Shown here in pieces: positions 47,521 to 59,466 of a stretch of DNA of 64,000 bases. How positions within the stretch are numbered: position 1 is the stretch's first letter; each line of letters starts with the position of its first letter. The stretch lies in assembly GCF_047496725.1 (NCBI RefSeq), contig NC_132973.1, positions 9,275,233 through 9,339,232 on the forward strand, given 5' to 3'. Below the pieces are notes generated by a model, which was not told the DNA's origin, searched no databases, and saw nothing but the letters and a program-made list of their open reading frames with translations. Position numbers and translations under genes: made by a program. The stretch comes from Anoplolepis gracilipes (taxonomy: Eukaryota; Arthropoda; Insecta; Hymenoptera; Formicidae).

Positions 47521-47546
47521 GGAGGGAGGGGGGAGGGGGGGAGGGG
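47521..47546 (+). repeat. G-rich quadruplex-type tract
   Basis: GGA GGGA G6 A G7 A G4 in 26 bp, G runs with single-A loops. Confidence 0.88.
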
Positions 47547-47657
47547 CTCGTATTAAACTTAATTATACTTGAGACACGCCAGAAATCACCAACTTTGCGA
47601 CACACTTTAAGCGTAATAAGGTAGCATTCCAAAATTAGCCGCGAGAGATTAATAGCA

Positions 47658-47658
47658 A

Positions 47659-47711
<53 letters not shown>
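47658..47711. repeat. (CGT)18 trinucleotide array
   Basis: Perfect 54-bp array beginning ACG TCG; on the minus strand it would encode poly-Asp. Adjacent 47710-47727 forms CGCGAGT/ACTCGCG around GATT. Confidence 0.95.
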
Positions 47712-47712
<1 letters not shown>

Positions 47713-48469
47713 GAGTGATTACTCGCGCCTCTTTTCTCACAATCTAAACCTAACGACTTCGCTGTCCCCGCCAGAAAAAGAGAACGCAACAATGTTGGCC
47801 GCGAGTACCGATTTCGTAACGCGCGACCTACATACATGACACCGGGCAACGCTCGCAGCCGAAATTCGCCCGCGCCCGCGCCGCGAAATGCAGATTTATT
47901 TCTCGCGCGATCTCGCGAAGATCAGGTGTTTGTTCCGTGCCGAACCTGGCGGCATCTTGGCGATGCAGTCTCGTGTATGCGCATACTCTTGGAAGGAAAC
48001 TCTCTCTGGATCGGACGCGAGGCACACGTGACGCCTTTTTGCGCTACCCAGCACGGTTGCCAGATTTTTCCATGGTTTTCCCTCGATTTTACGAGGGGAC
48101 TCGACACCGAACGCTATTTCGGAACGCGCACAGCTTCCTGTATCTTCCGCTTTCCCTCTTTATTTTTCTCGCTTCTTTTTTCGTCTTGCAGCGTTTCCCA
48201 GCACATGCAACGTAAATTAATCCTTACGGATATTAGCGTGAAAGTGCTGTCAGGAGTTCTTGTCAGGATTCTCTAGCGCGCGAGGATTGTAATTTCGATT
48301 TAATTTCGGTTTTCGATCCTGGGAAAAAAATATATCTTATATCGATTGTCACTTTTATAGTTACGATTAAGCAGGAAGATTATTTTTATAAATCCCGTAA
48401 ATGTTAGCTAAAATTGATGGAGATTCAAATAAAAGTTATATAAGAGTCTAAATCTGTTAATTCCATTTA

Positions 48470-48655
48470 CCATTTGTGGTAATAATGGTTCAACAAAATT
48501 TCAAAGTTAAATTCATGGTTGACATTGATCAAAACTACAGTCGGTCTTATCATAAATATTAATTATCGTTAACTAAAGTTTAACCGATATGTAAAGAGAC
48601 AGAAAATTGGTTAAGCTCCTATTAACTAGCTTTTAATGACAGTTAGGTGATAGTC
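48470..48655. mobile_element. Possible MITE-like remnant
   Basis: AT-rich block with several inverted motifs: CCATT-TACCA and TGGTA-AT-AATGG around a 4-nt loop near 48.48 kb, then GTTAACTAAAGTTTAACC and GGTTAAGC/TATTAACTAG. No target-site duplication or transposase was identified, so the class is open. Confidence 0.2.
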
Positions 48656-49445
48656 TATGGCATTGAAGTCGGAAGAAAATTATAGAAATGACCGCTATTA
48701 CCGCCAACAATTTTCTTTCGCGAGCATTTATCGTGACAAACGTATTGATCAGTCGAGCGACTTATCTGCTCGGTATGGGGAGGCCGTATTTGCAAATATT
48801 GACGCGAAAAACTTCTAATCCGGCAACGCCGGCGCCCCGAGCGGCGGCAACAAGCTGCCACAGACTGATAAAAATAAATTTGCGCCCGGAATAATCGCGG
48901 AGCTCCCTAGAGATTCGGCATGGACGGCCGGTGTGTCTAGGCGCGGTGTGCTAATCCTAAAGGCTGATATTCAACGAATTGCACTCGTCAAACGACTTTA
49001 TCGCTAAAATAAAGCCGTTTCATAATTGATTTTGTATTCCACAATCCGGAATCGAGACTGCCACATCGAAAACGCGCAGAAAAATTGTGCCGTCGATGAG
49101 GAATAAAAATAAAATGTCAGAGAATTAAATTTTATATTACAAGAGAAAAAGAAAGAGAATTTTCTCAAATATCAATAATTAGATATTAAATAATGATTGA
49201 TTAAATAAGCTTATAATGAACTTTTGTAATATTGAATTACGCAGTCTAACTCACATATTGCATAAGCCACGAATATAGTAAAAATCAATTATGAAATTTC
49301 AATATTATTTAAATTTCATATATATGTATATAATTGATGTTTTTAAAGATTGCAAATTTTAACGCTATACATATATAAAATTATTAAATAATTCATAATT
49401 TTTTTGTCATTTCGAAATTTGATATATTACAAACTTTGAAGAAAA

Positions 49446-49468
49446 AGAGAGAGAGAGAGAGAGAGAGA
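49446..49468. repeat. (AG)n microsatellite
   Basis: 23-bp array. Confidence 0.93.
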
Positions 49469-49562
49469 CATGTTGATAAATTATTTTCTTGACAGACAAA
49501 CTTTTCAGTTTCTTACGATTCGACTTCGAACCAGATTACATCTTTGCTGTCTGCTTTGTAAT

Positions 49563-49610
49563 GCGTGCGTGCGTGCGTGCGTTCGTTCGTTCGTTCGTTC
49601 GTCCGTCCGT
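49563..49610. repeat. (GCGT)n(TCGT)n(CCGT)n stepped tetranucleotide array
   Basis: About five GCGT units, five TCGT units and two CCGT units in one register; only one base of the unit changes (G to T to C). Confidence 0.94.
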
Positions 49611-49682
49611 CGATAATTACTTCCGATGCTAATATTTGTCCAACATCGCTTGCGCTTTGCAAGATCAATTAGCTATCGGAAA

Positions 49683-49700
49683 CTTGGAACCGGTTCCAAG
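49683..49700. promoter_or_regulatory. Perfect 18-bp palindrome with Grainyhead-like core
   Basis: CTTGGAACCGGTTCCAAG is fully self-complementary and centred on AACCGGTT, the known Grainyhead/CP2 site. It is bracketed by a direct AGCTATCG repeat (49671-49678 and 49699-49706). Binding is inferred. Confidence 0.5.
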
Positions 49701-49734
49701 CTATCGATCCGTACGAGCTAGAGAATCGAGAGAG

Positions 49735-49806
49735 TTCGCTGTCGCTGTCGCCGTTGCCGTCGCTGTCGCCGTCGTCGTCGTAGCCGTCGTCGTTGTCGTT
49801 GTCGTC
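49735..49806. repeat. Imperfect (GTC)n array
   Basis: GTCGCT, GTCGCC and GTCGTC units over about 70 bp. Open in one plus frame as a Val/Ala run. Confidence 0.9.
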
Positions 49807-50774
49807 ACTAATGGCGATCATTACCAGCCGCGCCGTTATCGATCTTTAAACGCGATGATTATCGGCCTTTCGCAACGTCACGCAAGTCATATTTCGAACG
49901 AAATTGAATCGATAATCGTGATATTATTAGGCGATATAATTATAGTTATTGCACGAGAATGTTTCGAGTTTCACATCATTTTGTTTTGTTGTTACGTATT
50001 GTACAAAAGAGTTGTCTGCGATACTTGGTGAATTTTTTTTATAAATGTTTAATGAACTAAAATATCGCAAAACATCCGAGATTCTCTTCAACATTTTGAA
50101 ATTATCTTCGGCATTACAAATGTACAATATTTGTTACACACATTTCTATCTCTTTTTCTCCTTGCGTCGTATAAACACGAATAAAATTGCCATAAATCTC
50201 CCATCAACAAGTTACGCTACAAGCTATTTACAGTGCGGTAATTGTTAGATTATTTATCGAGGCAAAAAATGTTGAATTCTGTGTTGATTACTAAAATCTG
50301 CTTTATTAATCTGTCACCATACATTAATGCGCGATTAAGTCTATCTTTAATCGCGTAGCTTTATATACAAACACACAATTGTATTTTTGTTACAATTTGG
50401 GTGTTAATTGATCAAGTAAAGTAATCACGTATGACCAGAGAAGGTAATCCCATACAAATAGATATTCGCGAAACGCGCAATGTACATAATTTATGCGATC
50501 GTGGAAACGTATATTGCATATGATCCGTTTTATACGGATAACTAATTACGTTATAATTCTAGACCAAATGATATGTTCATCATCAATTTAATCACGTTAT
50601 AATCTATATCAGACAGGAAGCGAGCACACGTAACTGCGTCACTGGTTTCCAAACTTTGCATCGCAACTCAGAATTGAGTCGCAAGAGAAACTTTTAATGA
50701 GTCCTGCTATGGAAAAATACAGATCGCATCTCCATTCGTATAAAAAGCAGTGTCACACAGTTGTGTACGAAGAT

Positions 50775-50797
50775 ATTATATATATATATATATATAA
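50775..50797. repeat. (TA)n microsatellite
   Basis: About 22 bp of TA. Confidence 0.92.
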
Positions 50798-51075
50798 GTT
50801 TTCGTCCTTTTTTCTCTTCCATCGAAAATTTTCGCATCTCTCTTTCTCTCTTTTCCCCAGTATTTTTCTACATTCTTTGTATCAAAATTAACTCTATCCC
50901 ATTTAAATCGTAATTTGGAAAATTTGAACGCAGTCTCCTTGCTGCGATATAGCGTTTCATTCCCTCGTTTTAATCCCTCGATTATCGGACGATGTTAATA
51001 TTTGAAAGACGTAAAACGAAGCACAAATAAGCAGCGAAATTTTTCGTCGTCTCGCTCAATCCAATCAATCGTCAC

Positions 51076-51076
<1 letters not shown>

Positions 51077-51108
<32 letters not shown>
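51077..51108. repeat. (CT)n microsatellite
   Basis: 32-bp CT array with one TTT near its end. Confidence 0.94.
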
Positions 51109-52189
51109 GTTTCAGATTTGATATCTATTTGATAAACAGTGGAAATATTAATTCATGTACGTATGGTCACATCTGGGGCTTCTTCTCATTTTTCGAAGCG
51201 AATATCTCCGATTTCCCGCGATATGAATTCCATATTTGGAGAAGCCTCAGAAATCCGACGTTGCTTTATAGCTTTATAAATCAATGGTAATATAATATCG
51301 TATAATACTCGATGTAAAGAAAAAAGAAGAATATCATTTGATTGGGAAACGTATCATGTCAACTAAAATATAAAGTGCCGATATTAATCAATTTTGAATT
51401 GCGCGAAACGTGCGCGTTGAAAATATACAGTTCAGATTTGATTGCCTCGTTTCAATACAAGATTTCGTGCCATTGAACTGAGACGTGTAAACGAATGGCA
51501 CACAAACATGTATATGCATATGTATAAAAACGTTTACAAACATTTTTTCAGATAATCTATAGGCGATATTTTAAATCTAGCTAACATTTAAGTTATTTCA
51601 TTACATCGGTCACGTGTTTCAGATTCTAAAATCTCTGACGGCGTCCTCATTTTACATATCGTATAAAATGTAGGACAAACGAAATACGATATAAATATAA
51701 CAATCTTAATTCAAGTATCGTTGCGATTAATTATCTTCAGTCAAGATTGTAGACTCCTCATTATATCGAATTAATCGGTTATTTTAATAGGCGCATATGC
51801 CTATCAAGTATGATGCGTCAGTTGCATTGGCAATATACTTATTTATTTATCAATTAGATAAGATATATTGAAAATAAACTTATGCAAGCGCGTCGCAAAA
51901 GTCTCAGCTACACGTGTTTTAAAAGTCGCTGCTTGTTTATCCAGAAAGCTACGCGCGATCGAGTGTGCAATTACGAGTTGCCGCTTATAGATCACACTGC
52001 AGAGGTTCACGCTTAAAGATTACTTTTATTTAAGACACGTCGTCGCCGAAGCGCGGACGAGGACGACGAGAAAACTCTATTACCCCATTAACGTCAGGTT
52101 TTATTCTGCGTTTCCATCGCGCGTCTTTGCCAAGATACAGAATTTCTGAAGCGATCTATATACGTAGCGTAACGATGTATCGTGCTCTT

Positions 52190-52469
52190 CGAGCGAGACG
52201 GAACAAGAGAAAAAGAGTGAACGAAACAAAGAGAGAAAGATGCTGTGCGAGGGAGAGACGCGTGTTACGAAACCACGGCTTGTGAGAGCCTGGAGAGGAG
52301 AAGAGCGGAGAGAGAAGAGAGGAGAGTAAAGCCCGTTGGACGAGCTCTCTGCGCGAGCGGGCGTTCATTTTCTATCTCGCCTCGCTCTCCCCTTTCCTCT
52401 CTCTCCCTCTCCTAACCACCCACTCTTCACTATCTCCTCCTCGTTTCCTCTCTCGCTCTACCTTTCTCT

Positions 52470-52527
<58 letters not shown>

Positions 52528-52945
52528 TCCTCTTTCGCTTTTTCCGTCCTCTCTCTTTCTTCCTTTCTTTCTTTCTTTCTTTCTTTCTCTCTCAAGCGTA
52601 TTCCCTTCGTCTTTCCCCCCCGTCTCTACTTCCTCTCTTCCCTCTGCTCTTTTCGCCTTTTCTCCCTTCTGCCACCCCTGTTGAACCCCTTCGACTTGCC
52701 GTTATCATCTCGGCGCTCGCCTCGGGCTAAAATAAAGAGAAAAACGGCAGGAGGGAGAGAATAATAAAGAAGAGAGACGAGAGACGAGAGAAAGAACGCG
52801 GAGCAATGAATGCACGGGAAAAAGAGGATACAAGAATACGAATGAGAGAAATTGACAGAAATAGAGGAGAAAAAAAGATTCGACCAAAGATTCGTGAGAC
52901 AAGAAATGACAACGAGAAAGACAAGAAAGGAAAAGAGAAAGGTAT
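52190..52945. repeat. Purine-pyrimidine-purine strand-switching block
   Basis: 52190-52328 is purine-rich (GA/GGA), 52373-52690 is almost entirely C+T, and 52731-52945 is again purine-rich. Within it lie (TC)n at 52473-52526 and (TTTC)n at 52563-52588. Long SL- and RE-rich frames here are low complexity. Confidence 0.85.
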
Positions 52946-53041
52946 AAGGGTAATGTTGTCAATTTCGAATTTTGAGTCGCAATTTAAGTGAAATAAATCT
53001 TTTATGATACTCTTTTTATGGTACTCACGACGCTACCAATC

Positions 53042-53059
53042 TTTTTTTTTTTTTTTTTT
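53042..53059. repeat. Poly-T tract, 18 bp
   Basis: T18, 63 bp before a longer T tract. Confidence 0.92.
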
Positions 53060-53120
53060 CCACAACATCCATACAGGAATGGGATGACGACGTCGTACGC
53101 GCGACTTTCGTCACGCTGTC

Positions 53121-53122
<2 letters not shown>

Positions 53123-53151
<29 letters not shown>
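53123..53151. repeat. Poly-T tract, 29 bp
   Basis: Uninterrupted T29. Confidence 0.95.
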
Positions 53152-53156
<5 letters not shown>

Positions 53157-55584
53157 CGAGTTATAAATGAAAGCGCGTAGCTGAACGAAATCCTCGGCGT
53201 GGGTGCGTGAGCTGCCGCGGAGATATTTTTGGGATCTGTGCTGCATCTCGTCTCTCGTTGCAGGTACGAGAGAGGAGATCACGTGGCCTCGCGACTCGCC
53301 AGAATCGCTCCTCTCTTCTTTTTCTCCTTGACTTTTCGCGCTAGTCACAACGCGAACAGAAATGTATCCAAACATGTCATTAATTCCTTTTAAATTACTT
53401 TCCTATTCAATAGGCCACGAATATATTTACGTGTGAAACTTTATCCAAGGTTGTGACACAATTCTTCGGACTCTGAAAAGAAATCAAAAGCGCGTATATT
53501 ACGCGGATATTTCTGTCTCAAAATTCTTTCCATTATTCAGCAACGTTTTCTTTTTCTCCAGCTACTTCATTCATTTCCTGTAAACGCATTATCGGCAACG
53601 AATTACTTTGAATTACATGCATATTTGATGAACCGAATTTGACAGAAAATTCGTATCATTATACGTGCGAAGTCGTCAGATTCGTGTTTGGGCCGCTGTT
53701 GGAAAAATTCTGCACGCATTCTGGCTGTTTGCGCGTACAGTTAAACGATGTATCGGGGGCCCTTTTCGCGCGGAAAGCGGGCCAGTCGATGATATACGAG
53801 GGCAATTCCGTAATTGCGTATCGGTCGAATTCGCGGTCGGCGCCAACGATCGTAAAACACGATCGGCCGATACGCCGCGTGGAATACGCGGGCGACGGCG
53901 GGTGCGTTAAGTTGACGCAACAATTGCGGGTTACGGTCACGTTCGGTGGGAATAATATAATGTAATGTCGAGATAAATACACTTGGTCCGGACAATTAAA
54001 ACCGTGAGTGCGACGACGCGAGCGCGCGGCGTGTGGAAGAATAATTACCGCAATTTGTCGGCACCTTAATATTGCATGGGGGCTTAATATCCATTCTTGC
54101 TCTGTCGTAACATCGTACATTATTTTGCGGATATAGCGCGGAATTATCTTTGTTCGTTGATGGCCTAATAAAAACACGAATCGAACGATTTTTAATAAAT
54201 TCCATAGCGAACGCATCGCTTTGATTGCTTAGCAAATTCCACAAGTCTCTCGATATCGCAAGTGTCCACGTGATACTGAAAATTTCGCGTAATATGTAGA
54301 AAAAATAACTGTCTAGGAATGCTTAAATAAAAAGCAAAAAGTTTCAGTTATTCGCTTAAAAATTATCTATGCATCTGTAATTCTATCTGACGACGTTTTA
54401 GTCTTTTATTATATCTCTTATTTAGCGATCACATATTTAAAAACCAAATAAAAGGATGGTAACAATTTACACCGTTATAACGCAGATCGAAAAAGAGAGA
54501 AAGGAAAAAGAATTTATTGCATTTTTATTTGCGGGATGATGTAATTGTGCAAATATGTAGTCTGAAAAAAACAATTGTATAATTCGGCAATTATCGAATC
54601 CTTCGTTGTTTTGTTTCTCTTCCCGTGAAGTTATTAAAGATAGTATGAGTCTAACTGCTGCGACACGTCATTTACACAGCCGATAGAAATGATTTTATGT
54701 GAATATATACGAATCGCTAACGAGCAAGAGCGCTCCGAGTCGTTGATTTTTCGCGTTCTCGACGGAGATCGGTCAGGATTGGTCCGGTGATGTTGTAATA
54801 CCGCGAAAAAATGAAGAGCGCAAAATTATGCATCGGTGACCCATTTCGACGAGTTGGTAGAATATGGAAAAAGATCGCAGGGATACGTTATTTCGACGAA
54901 TAACGGTGGAATAACGGATAACGAAATTTTCGTTCTATTTTCGCGATCAAACTTATGTCACAGCGAGTTTAGATAATGAAGATGGAACGTCATAATCTTA
55001 TTTCATTTTCTCGTATTATAAATCTCGGTCTCTCGGCTTCATGGAAATGAATATCACCACCACATAATACGATCGCACTTATCAAATTAACTGGTAGCTG
55101 TAACGCCAAGGTTTGCACCTGTCAAATAATGGCACACGTGTGACACGTGATATTAAAGAATTAAGAAAAATTTCTCTCGCCCGCCGATTATTTCAGGTCT
55201 GCCGACAAATAATTCACTTATTCGTGACAACAGTAATCGATCGGATAATACAATCATAATATATATTGAAGCATAATTAGTATAAGGAGAAACAAAATCT
55301 TGTTATTCTAAATGTACAGATCTCGGAAAGTAAACAACGACGGAAGCCAACATCTTTCAAAATTCAATTTCAATATTCGCGAAACAAGTACTCTAACACG
55401 ATCATTTTGTCAAGAATTTCTCTTATCAAATCGAAACGGACTGTAAAATATTAAATTTTTTAAGATCTCGAGAGTTAACATCTGGCAAAATTTGTACACG
55501 ACGAGAGAAAAAGCGATTTCTCACTGAAATATCCGAGACAATTTTCCGAAAAAGGTAGCGAAGAAAGCAAGGGAACGGAGGAAC

Positions 55585-55601
55585 GGGGAGGGGGCGGGGG
55601 G
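55585..55601 (+). repeat. G-rich run
   Basis: G4 A G5 C G6 in 17 bp. Confidence 0.82.
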
Positions 55602-55676
55602 CAAATATGTAATGGGATGCATGTCACCTGTCGCTTTTTTTCGAGATGTACTAAACATCGTCGTTGCGGCTCTTAC

Positions 55677-55736
55677 CTGGGACTTCATCGAAGAGGATTC
55701 GCGCGAATACCTGAGAAACTTTCGTAGGTTATTCAT
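55677..55736 (-). CDS. Candidate first coding exon, unknown gene
   Basis: On the minus strand an ATG at 55736-55734 opens 20 codons reading MNNLRKFLRYSRESSSMKSQ up to a consensus donor CCCAG|GTAAGA (GT at 55676-55675). The exon ends in phase 0. About 300 bp upstream on this strand (55.75-56.05 kb) are CpG-rich with a CT array, as expected of a 5' UTR or promoter, and the ATG sits in the arm of a 16-bp hairpin. Alternatively the same donor could close a 34-bp internal exon (55677-55710) after the acceptor TTTCTCAG, in a different frame choice. The short basic peptide matches no family I recognise. The downstream exon would lie at lower coordinates but was not found. Confidence 0.28.
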
Positions 55737-55767
55737 GTATTCCGTAAGTTTGGAATATATGAATAAC
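55728..55767. repeat. 16-bp inverted repeat with 8-nt loop
   Basis: GTTATTCATGTATTCC at 55728-55743 pairs with GGAATATATGAATAAC at 55752-55767 with one mismatch (G-U as plus-strand RNA). Confidence 0.88.
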
Positions 55768-55808
55768 TACGCCGGCGGGATGGAATGAGAGCCACGAAGA
55801 AAGAAAAA

Positions 55809-55827
55809 GAGAGAGAGAGAGAGAGAG
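55809..55827. repeat. (GA)n microsatellite
   Basis: About 19 bp of GA. Confidence 0.9.
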
Positions 55828-57349
55828 CGCGCTGGGAGGTCTCGACGATCTTATTGATAAGGTCGATTTATCGGCGTGGCACGATTTATCTGCGACACGT
55901 GGCCGCGCGTTTACGTTCTCCTCGCTCGTATTTCCATTCGCGTCTCTTAGCCACGACCCTCGTACTCGGAGAGACCATCCGTACCAGCGTCCCACCTTTC
56001 GTTTCTTCCACACGCGATATTATCCGCGACAAAACACCATGTCGTGTGCGCCACGTGTTTTTTTTCGTTTACATGGTTCGCCGTTTCTTTCATATTCCCT
56101 CTCGCTTCGAACAAATTTGTTTTCTTTTTCATACAAAATAGAACATTGAATTTGTCGAAGGCTGACGTATTATTTATGAAAAATCGTCAACGTAATTTAT
56201 CGATATAATACTAATGCAAGTTTAAAAAGTTTTTTAAAAATATGTACATATAATTGAGACAATTTTTTAAATTATTATTTAATTATTTTGTAATATTAAT
56301 ATTACGTTTTAAAAATTAATATATATATTTTATTTTGCGAGTGTAATTTTTTTTAACCTACGCAAAGGAAATATTACAATATAATTTTTGTAATCGTGAA
56401 TCGTACCAACATATTGTACAAGAGAAATCATGCGCACACATTTTTATTCAATAATATATACGCATTACATTTTACAAAGGAGTATTGTAATTATTTAAAT
56501 ATTTTGATGCACAAATAAATAAATATATAATCATTAACAAACAAATAAAACGAATGCGTAATTTACAATTTTTATAGTAATAAATATCCTAATGTTATAT
56601 TTCAGGTTTATAATAAATATTGTAAAAGAGAATGTATTTTTCCCGTAATTTGTGCTGTAAAATTTTCTCTGCGTATATTACATGAATTATCAACGTTAAT
56701 TATTGCAAACATTGTTTACTCCAATCCTTCCTTTTGTGCTTCTGGATTAAATTACACACACGTTTCTTTTATAACGAGTTTAACTTTTCTCGAGTTTTTC
56801 TCGCCAAGTTTTATGTTCTTCGAGCATTCTTTACGAGGCAATCGCCGTTCGATATTCTGTATTGTTGCCACCAGCCTTGTGCTATTGTTGCACGTTTGCT
56901 TTTGTCTTGCCAAGGAAATACCACGCGATCGCCGCGCACATCGCCAATTACATATCGATTGAATTCTCCAGAACCGACAATTTCGTTCCGCTACCTACAT
57001 TACGGCAACTCAAATATGTCAGCCCGAACGGTAAAATTGTTGACAGTCGAGTTACTCGACGTGCACTGCTGTGTTTTCATAGTCGGATTTGCAATAACAC
57101 GCTGTCGGGATTTGTCGTTGCGACATATCGACTGACGTATCACGAAAGAATTTGCACTTTGTCGAAGAACGTAATCGGTTCTTCGTTAATGGGTCTCTAA
57201 AACTTGAGAAACATCGATTACACTTGATACTTTGATGTATGCCGCATTTTAGATGATGACAGATATCTGTGCAGTTTGTGAGTCGTATTTATCAAAAGGA
57301 GATCATGCAATAATTATATAGAATTACAACGCATATTGACTGGCTGCTC

Positions 57350-57369
57350 GTTATTGCTCGTTATTTATT
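57350..57369. repeat. 10-bp tandem duplication
   Basis: GCTCGTTATT occurs twice head to tail. Confidence 0.8.
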
Positions 57370-58007
57370 AATAGATACGAGCGTTAAGCAGCTTCGCTAT
57401 ATGCTTAGAGCGGACCTTTTCAAACTGCAACGGGGCATTATCGTATTAGTACCTATAGCTCGAGAAAAATAAAATGACGATTAATCTTCGCCGTAGACAC
57501 GTGTTACTTGTATTGTCATTTAAACTTGTATTGGCATAAAAATCCTGCTTACTTAACGTAACAATAATTAAGAATGATGATAGGTTATATATTTGTATGG
57601 CAAATTACATAAGTTGATTATCGCAGCGAGGAAAAAAAAGTTCGAGAGCCTCTGCTCTGTGAAAATTATAGGCTTCACATTTGATCAGCTCGAGTACGAG
57701 AAGGCGTGAAATCGTGTTAAACGCCTCAGGTAATTACCCGTGTAATAGTGAATTTTATAATATTTCTCTCGTCGTTTCGCGCGCGGTGAGTTTTGCAGAA
57801 TTTTGCAAAACTCCGGCGCAGCGCGGCGCGGCGCAATTTTGCATCCACCCGACAATTGGCACAAGAGAGGAGCATGATCCTGCCAACCGACAGTGCGATG
57901 GTACCGGGATCGAAAGGAGGCGGAGAGCGAAGTCTGTCATCGCGGTAAAGGATTCCTCCTTGCTCCGTACTAGCTCTCCCCGCCTACTTTCAACCTCGCA
58001 ACCGCAT

Positions 58008-58057
58008 CGACGACGCCGACGACGACAATGACGACGACGACGACGACGACGACGACG
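58008..58057. repeat. (GAC)n trinucleotide array
   Basis: GAC repeat with GCC and AAT interruptions, perfect over its last 27 bp. Confidence 0.93.
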
Positions 58058-58306
58058 TTAGTTCGCTATGCATATACGTTCTCCTTCTTTCTTTTTCTCT
58101 CTCTTTCACGCGGACCGACTCCAAACCGACTCAAACGTTCCTTCGTCTTCTTTCCGGCCACGAGAAGCGACGAGAAAGTTTGAAAAACGCGGTGACGAAT
58201 GCGCGTTCCACGGAGCTACTGGTTATCTTCGTCGTTAATCTTCAAGTATTCTCCAAGGAGCTTCGTAATGAATTTGTTGGAAAACGGATAGATCGCGCCA
58301 ATGTGA

Positions 58307-58310
<4 letters not shown>

Positions 58311-58339
<29 letters not shown>
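58311..58339. repeat. (TA)n microsatellite flanked by GTGTG and CACA
   Basis: GTGTG before and ACACA after the array extend the self-complementarity of the TA tract. Confidence 0.93.
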
Positions 58340-58344
<5 letters not shown>

Positions 58345-58573
58345 CGGTAGCGTCAGATAGCCTTGACCTATTGGCGCCCTCAAGTCTGGTCCAAACTTCT
58401 TGCGGGTTTGGCTTCAATTCTCCGGAGACTCTTCTATACATCAAATACATTCCCCGCTTTCGCCTCCGCAACTCGACTGCGAAACATTTAGGTATCGGTA
58501 TTGATAGAAATTGATACGGTAAAGTCGGAAAAGTTTCGAGAGTTTATTTTTTTATCTTAAACTTTAATTTTTG

Positions 58574-58592
58574 AAAAAAAAAAAAAAAAAAA
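58574..58592. repeat. Poly-A tract, 19 bp
   Basis: A19. Confidence 0.9.
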
Positions 58593-58917
58593 TGAAAAGT
58601 TAATTCTCTGTCACATTGCACGGAAGAATTATAAAAGAATGTACGCATAATTATTATTCTTACATGTGCATTGACATGCAGGCAATTTGAAAAGTGCAAA
58701 CATTTTTCATCATTCTAAATTAAAATTTTAGTTTAAAAATGGATAGTTTTTTTTTTAGGTTTTAATATAAACAGTTTCTTTTTAGATATTCTATTTATGT
58801 TTTATTAGCCTATTTTAAAATGTATTAAAATTGTGAAGAAAAGATATTATAACAGCGTTTTACAATCTTTTTCAAGTATAACGTTGCTAATTTACATAGA
58901 TAACACATAGCTTCAAT

Positions 58918-58940
58918 AAAAAAAAAAAAAAAAAAAAAAC
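58918..58940. repeat. Poly-A tract, 23 bp
   Basis: A23 preceded by TTCAAT, so an AATAAA-like motif runs into it. Confidence 0.92.
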
Positions 58941-59167
58941 TATCGGTTTTTTTTCATGTTAATGATCACGTCTAGTTATTTGTAATTGCTGCTATCGGCG
59001 TTATGTTTAGCCACAAGAATTGTGCGTTGAAAATGCAGATAATATTTTTCACTCTCTTGCACACGTGCATAAATTTTAACTCATTTAGCATCGATAACTT
59101 TTTTATCCCCATCTGTTATGATATTACGTAGAATTTTATACTCCGACATTGAAAGGCCTCTTTTTCT

Positions 59168-59180
59168 CCCCCCCCCCCCC
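59168..59180. repeat. Poly-C run, 13 bp
   Basis: C13 after a T-rich stretch. Confidence 0.9.
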
Positions 59181-59437
59181 GACACTTACATTGTTTTGTA
59201 TTTCAACTATCGTCGCTGTTGCTCCGTGAGAAGATTGTAAAAGAGAATCTTGCGCGTCGCGCGTCGAGACTTTGCCGTTTCTTGGAAACTAGAGTAACTA
59301 GACGGCGACGTCCCGATGAAAAATGTGCGCCACATTGTGAACGACACGTGGCGAACTTGTTCTCGGGAAAGCACGCAGACTTTCAACGAGGAGGAAAGTA
59401 CGCGGATGGTCGAACTGAAACTTGATTCCAGGATCAC

Positions 59438-59466
59438 GACCTTTCCGCGCGACCTTTCCGCGCGAC
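59438..59466. repeat. 13-bp tandem duplication
   Basis: CGACCTTTCCGCG occurs twice head to tail, followed by CGAC. Confidence 0.88.

Larger units (their letters stand above)
46030..55676. other. Mostly gene-free stretch
   Basis: Apart from the features listed separately I see no supported exon. A second ATG/donor pair at 46424-46601 (donor ACTG|GTGAGC) was considered but has no acceptor partner. 47.8-48.3 kb and 52.0-53.4 kb are CpG- or repeat-rich. Overlapping frames on both strands at 53.64-54.22 kb look like chance low stop density. Confidence 0.45.

Noticed and set aside
47453..47740. Minus frame with 17 consecutive Asp residues
   Set aside because: Simply the (CGT)18 array read on the complement; flanks have no coding features.
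53639..54216. 108-codon plus and 185-codon minus frames
   Set aside because: They overlap on opposite strands in CpG-rich DNA with few stops, have no recognisable domain, and one or two such frames are expected by chance in 64 kb.
58368..58476. 109-bp minus-strand exon candidate beside the TA array
   Set aside because: The acceptor GTTTCGCAG is fair and one frame is open, but the donor GTCAAG is poor.
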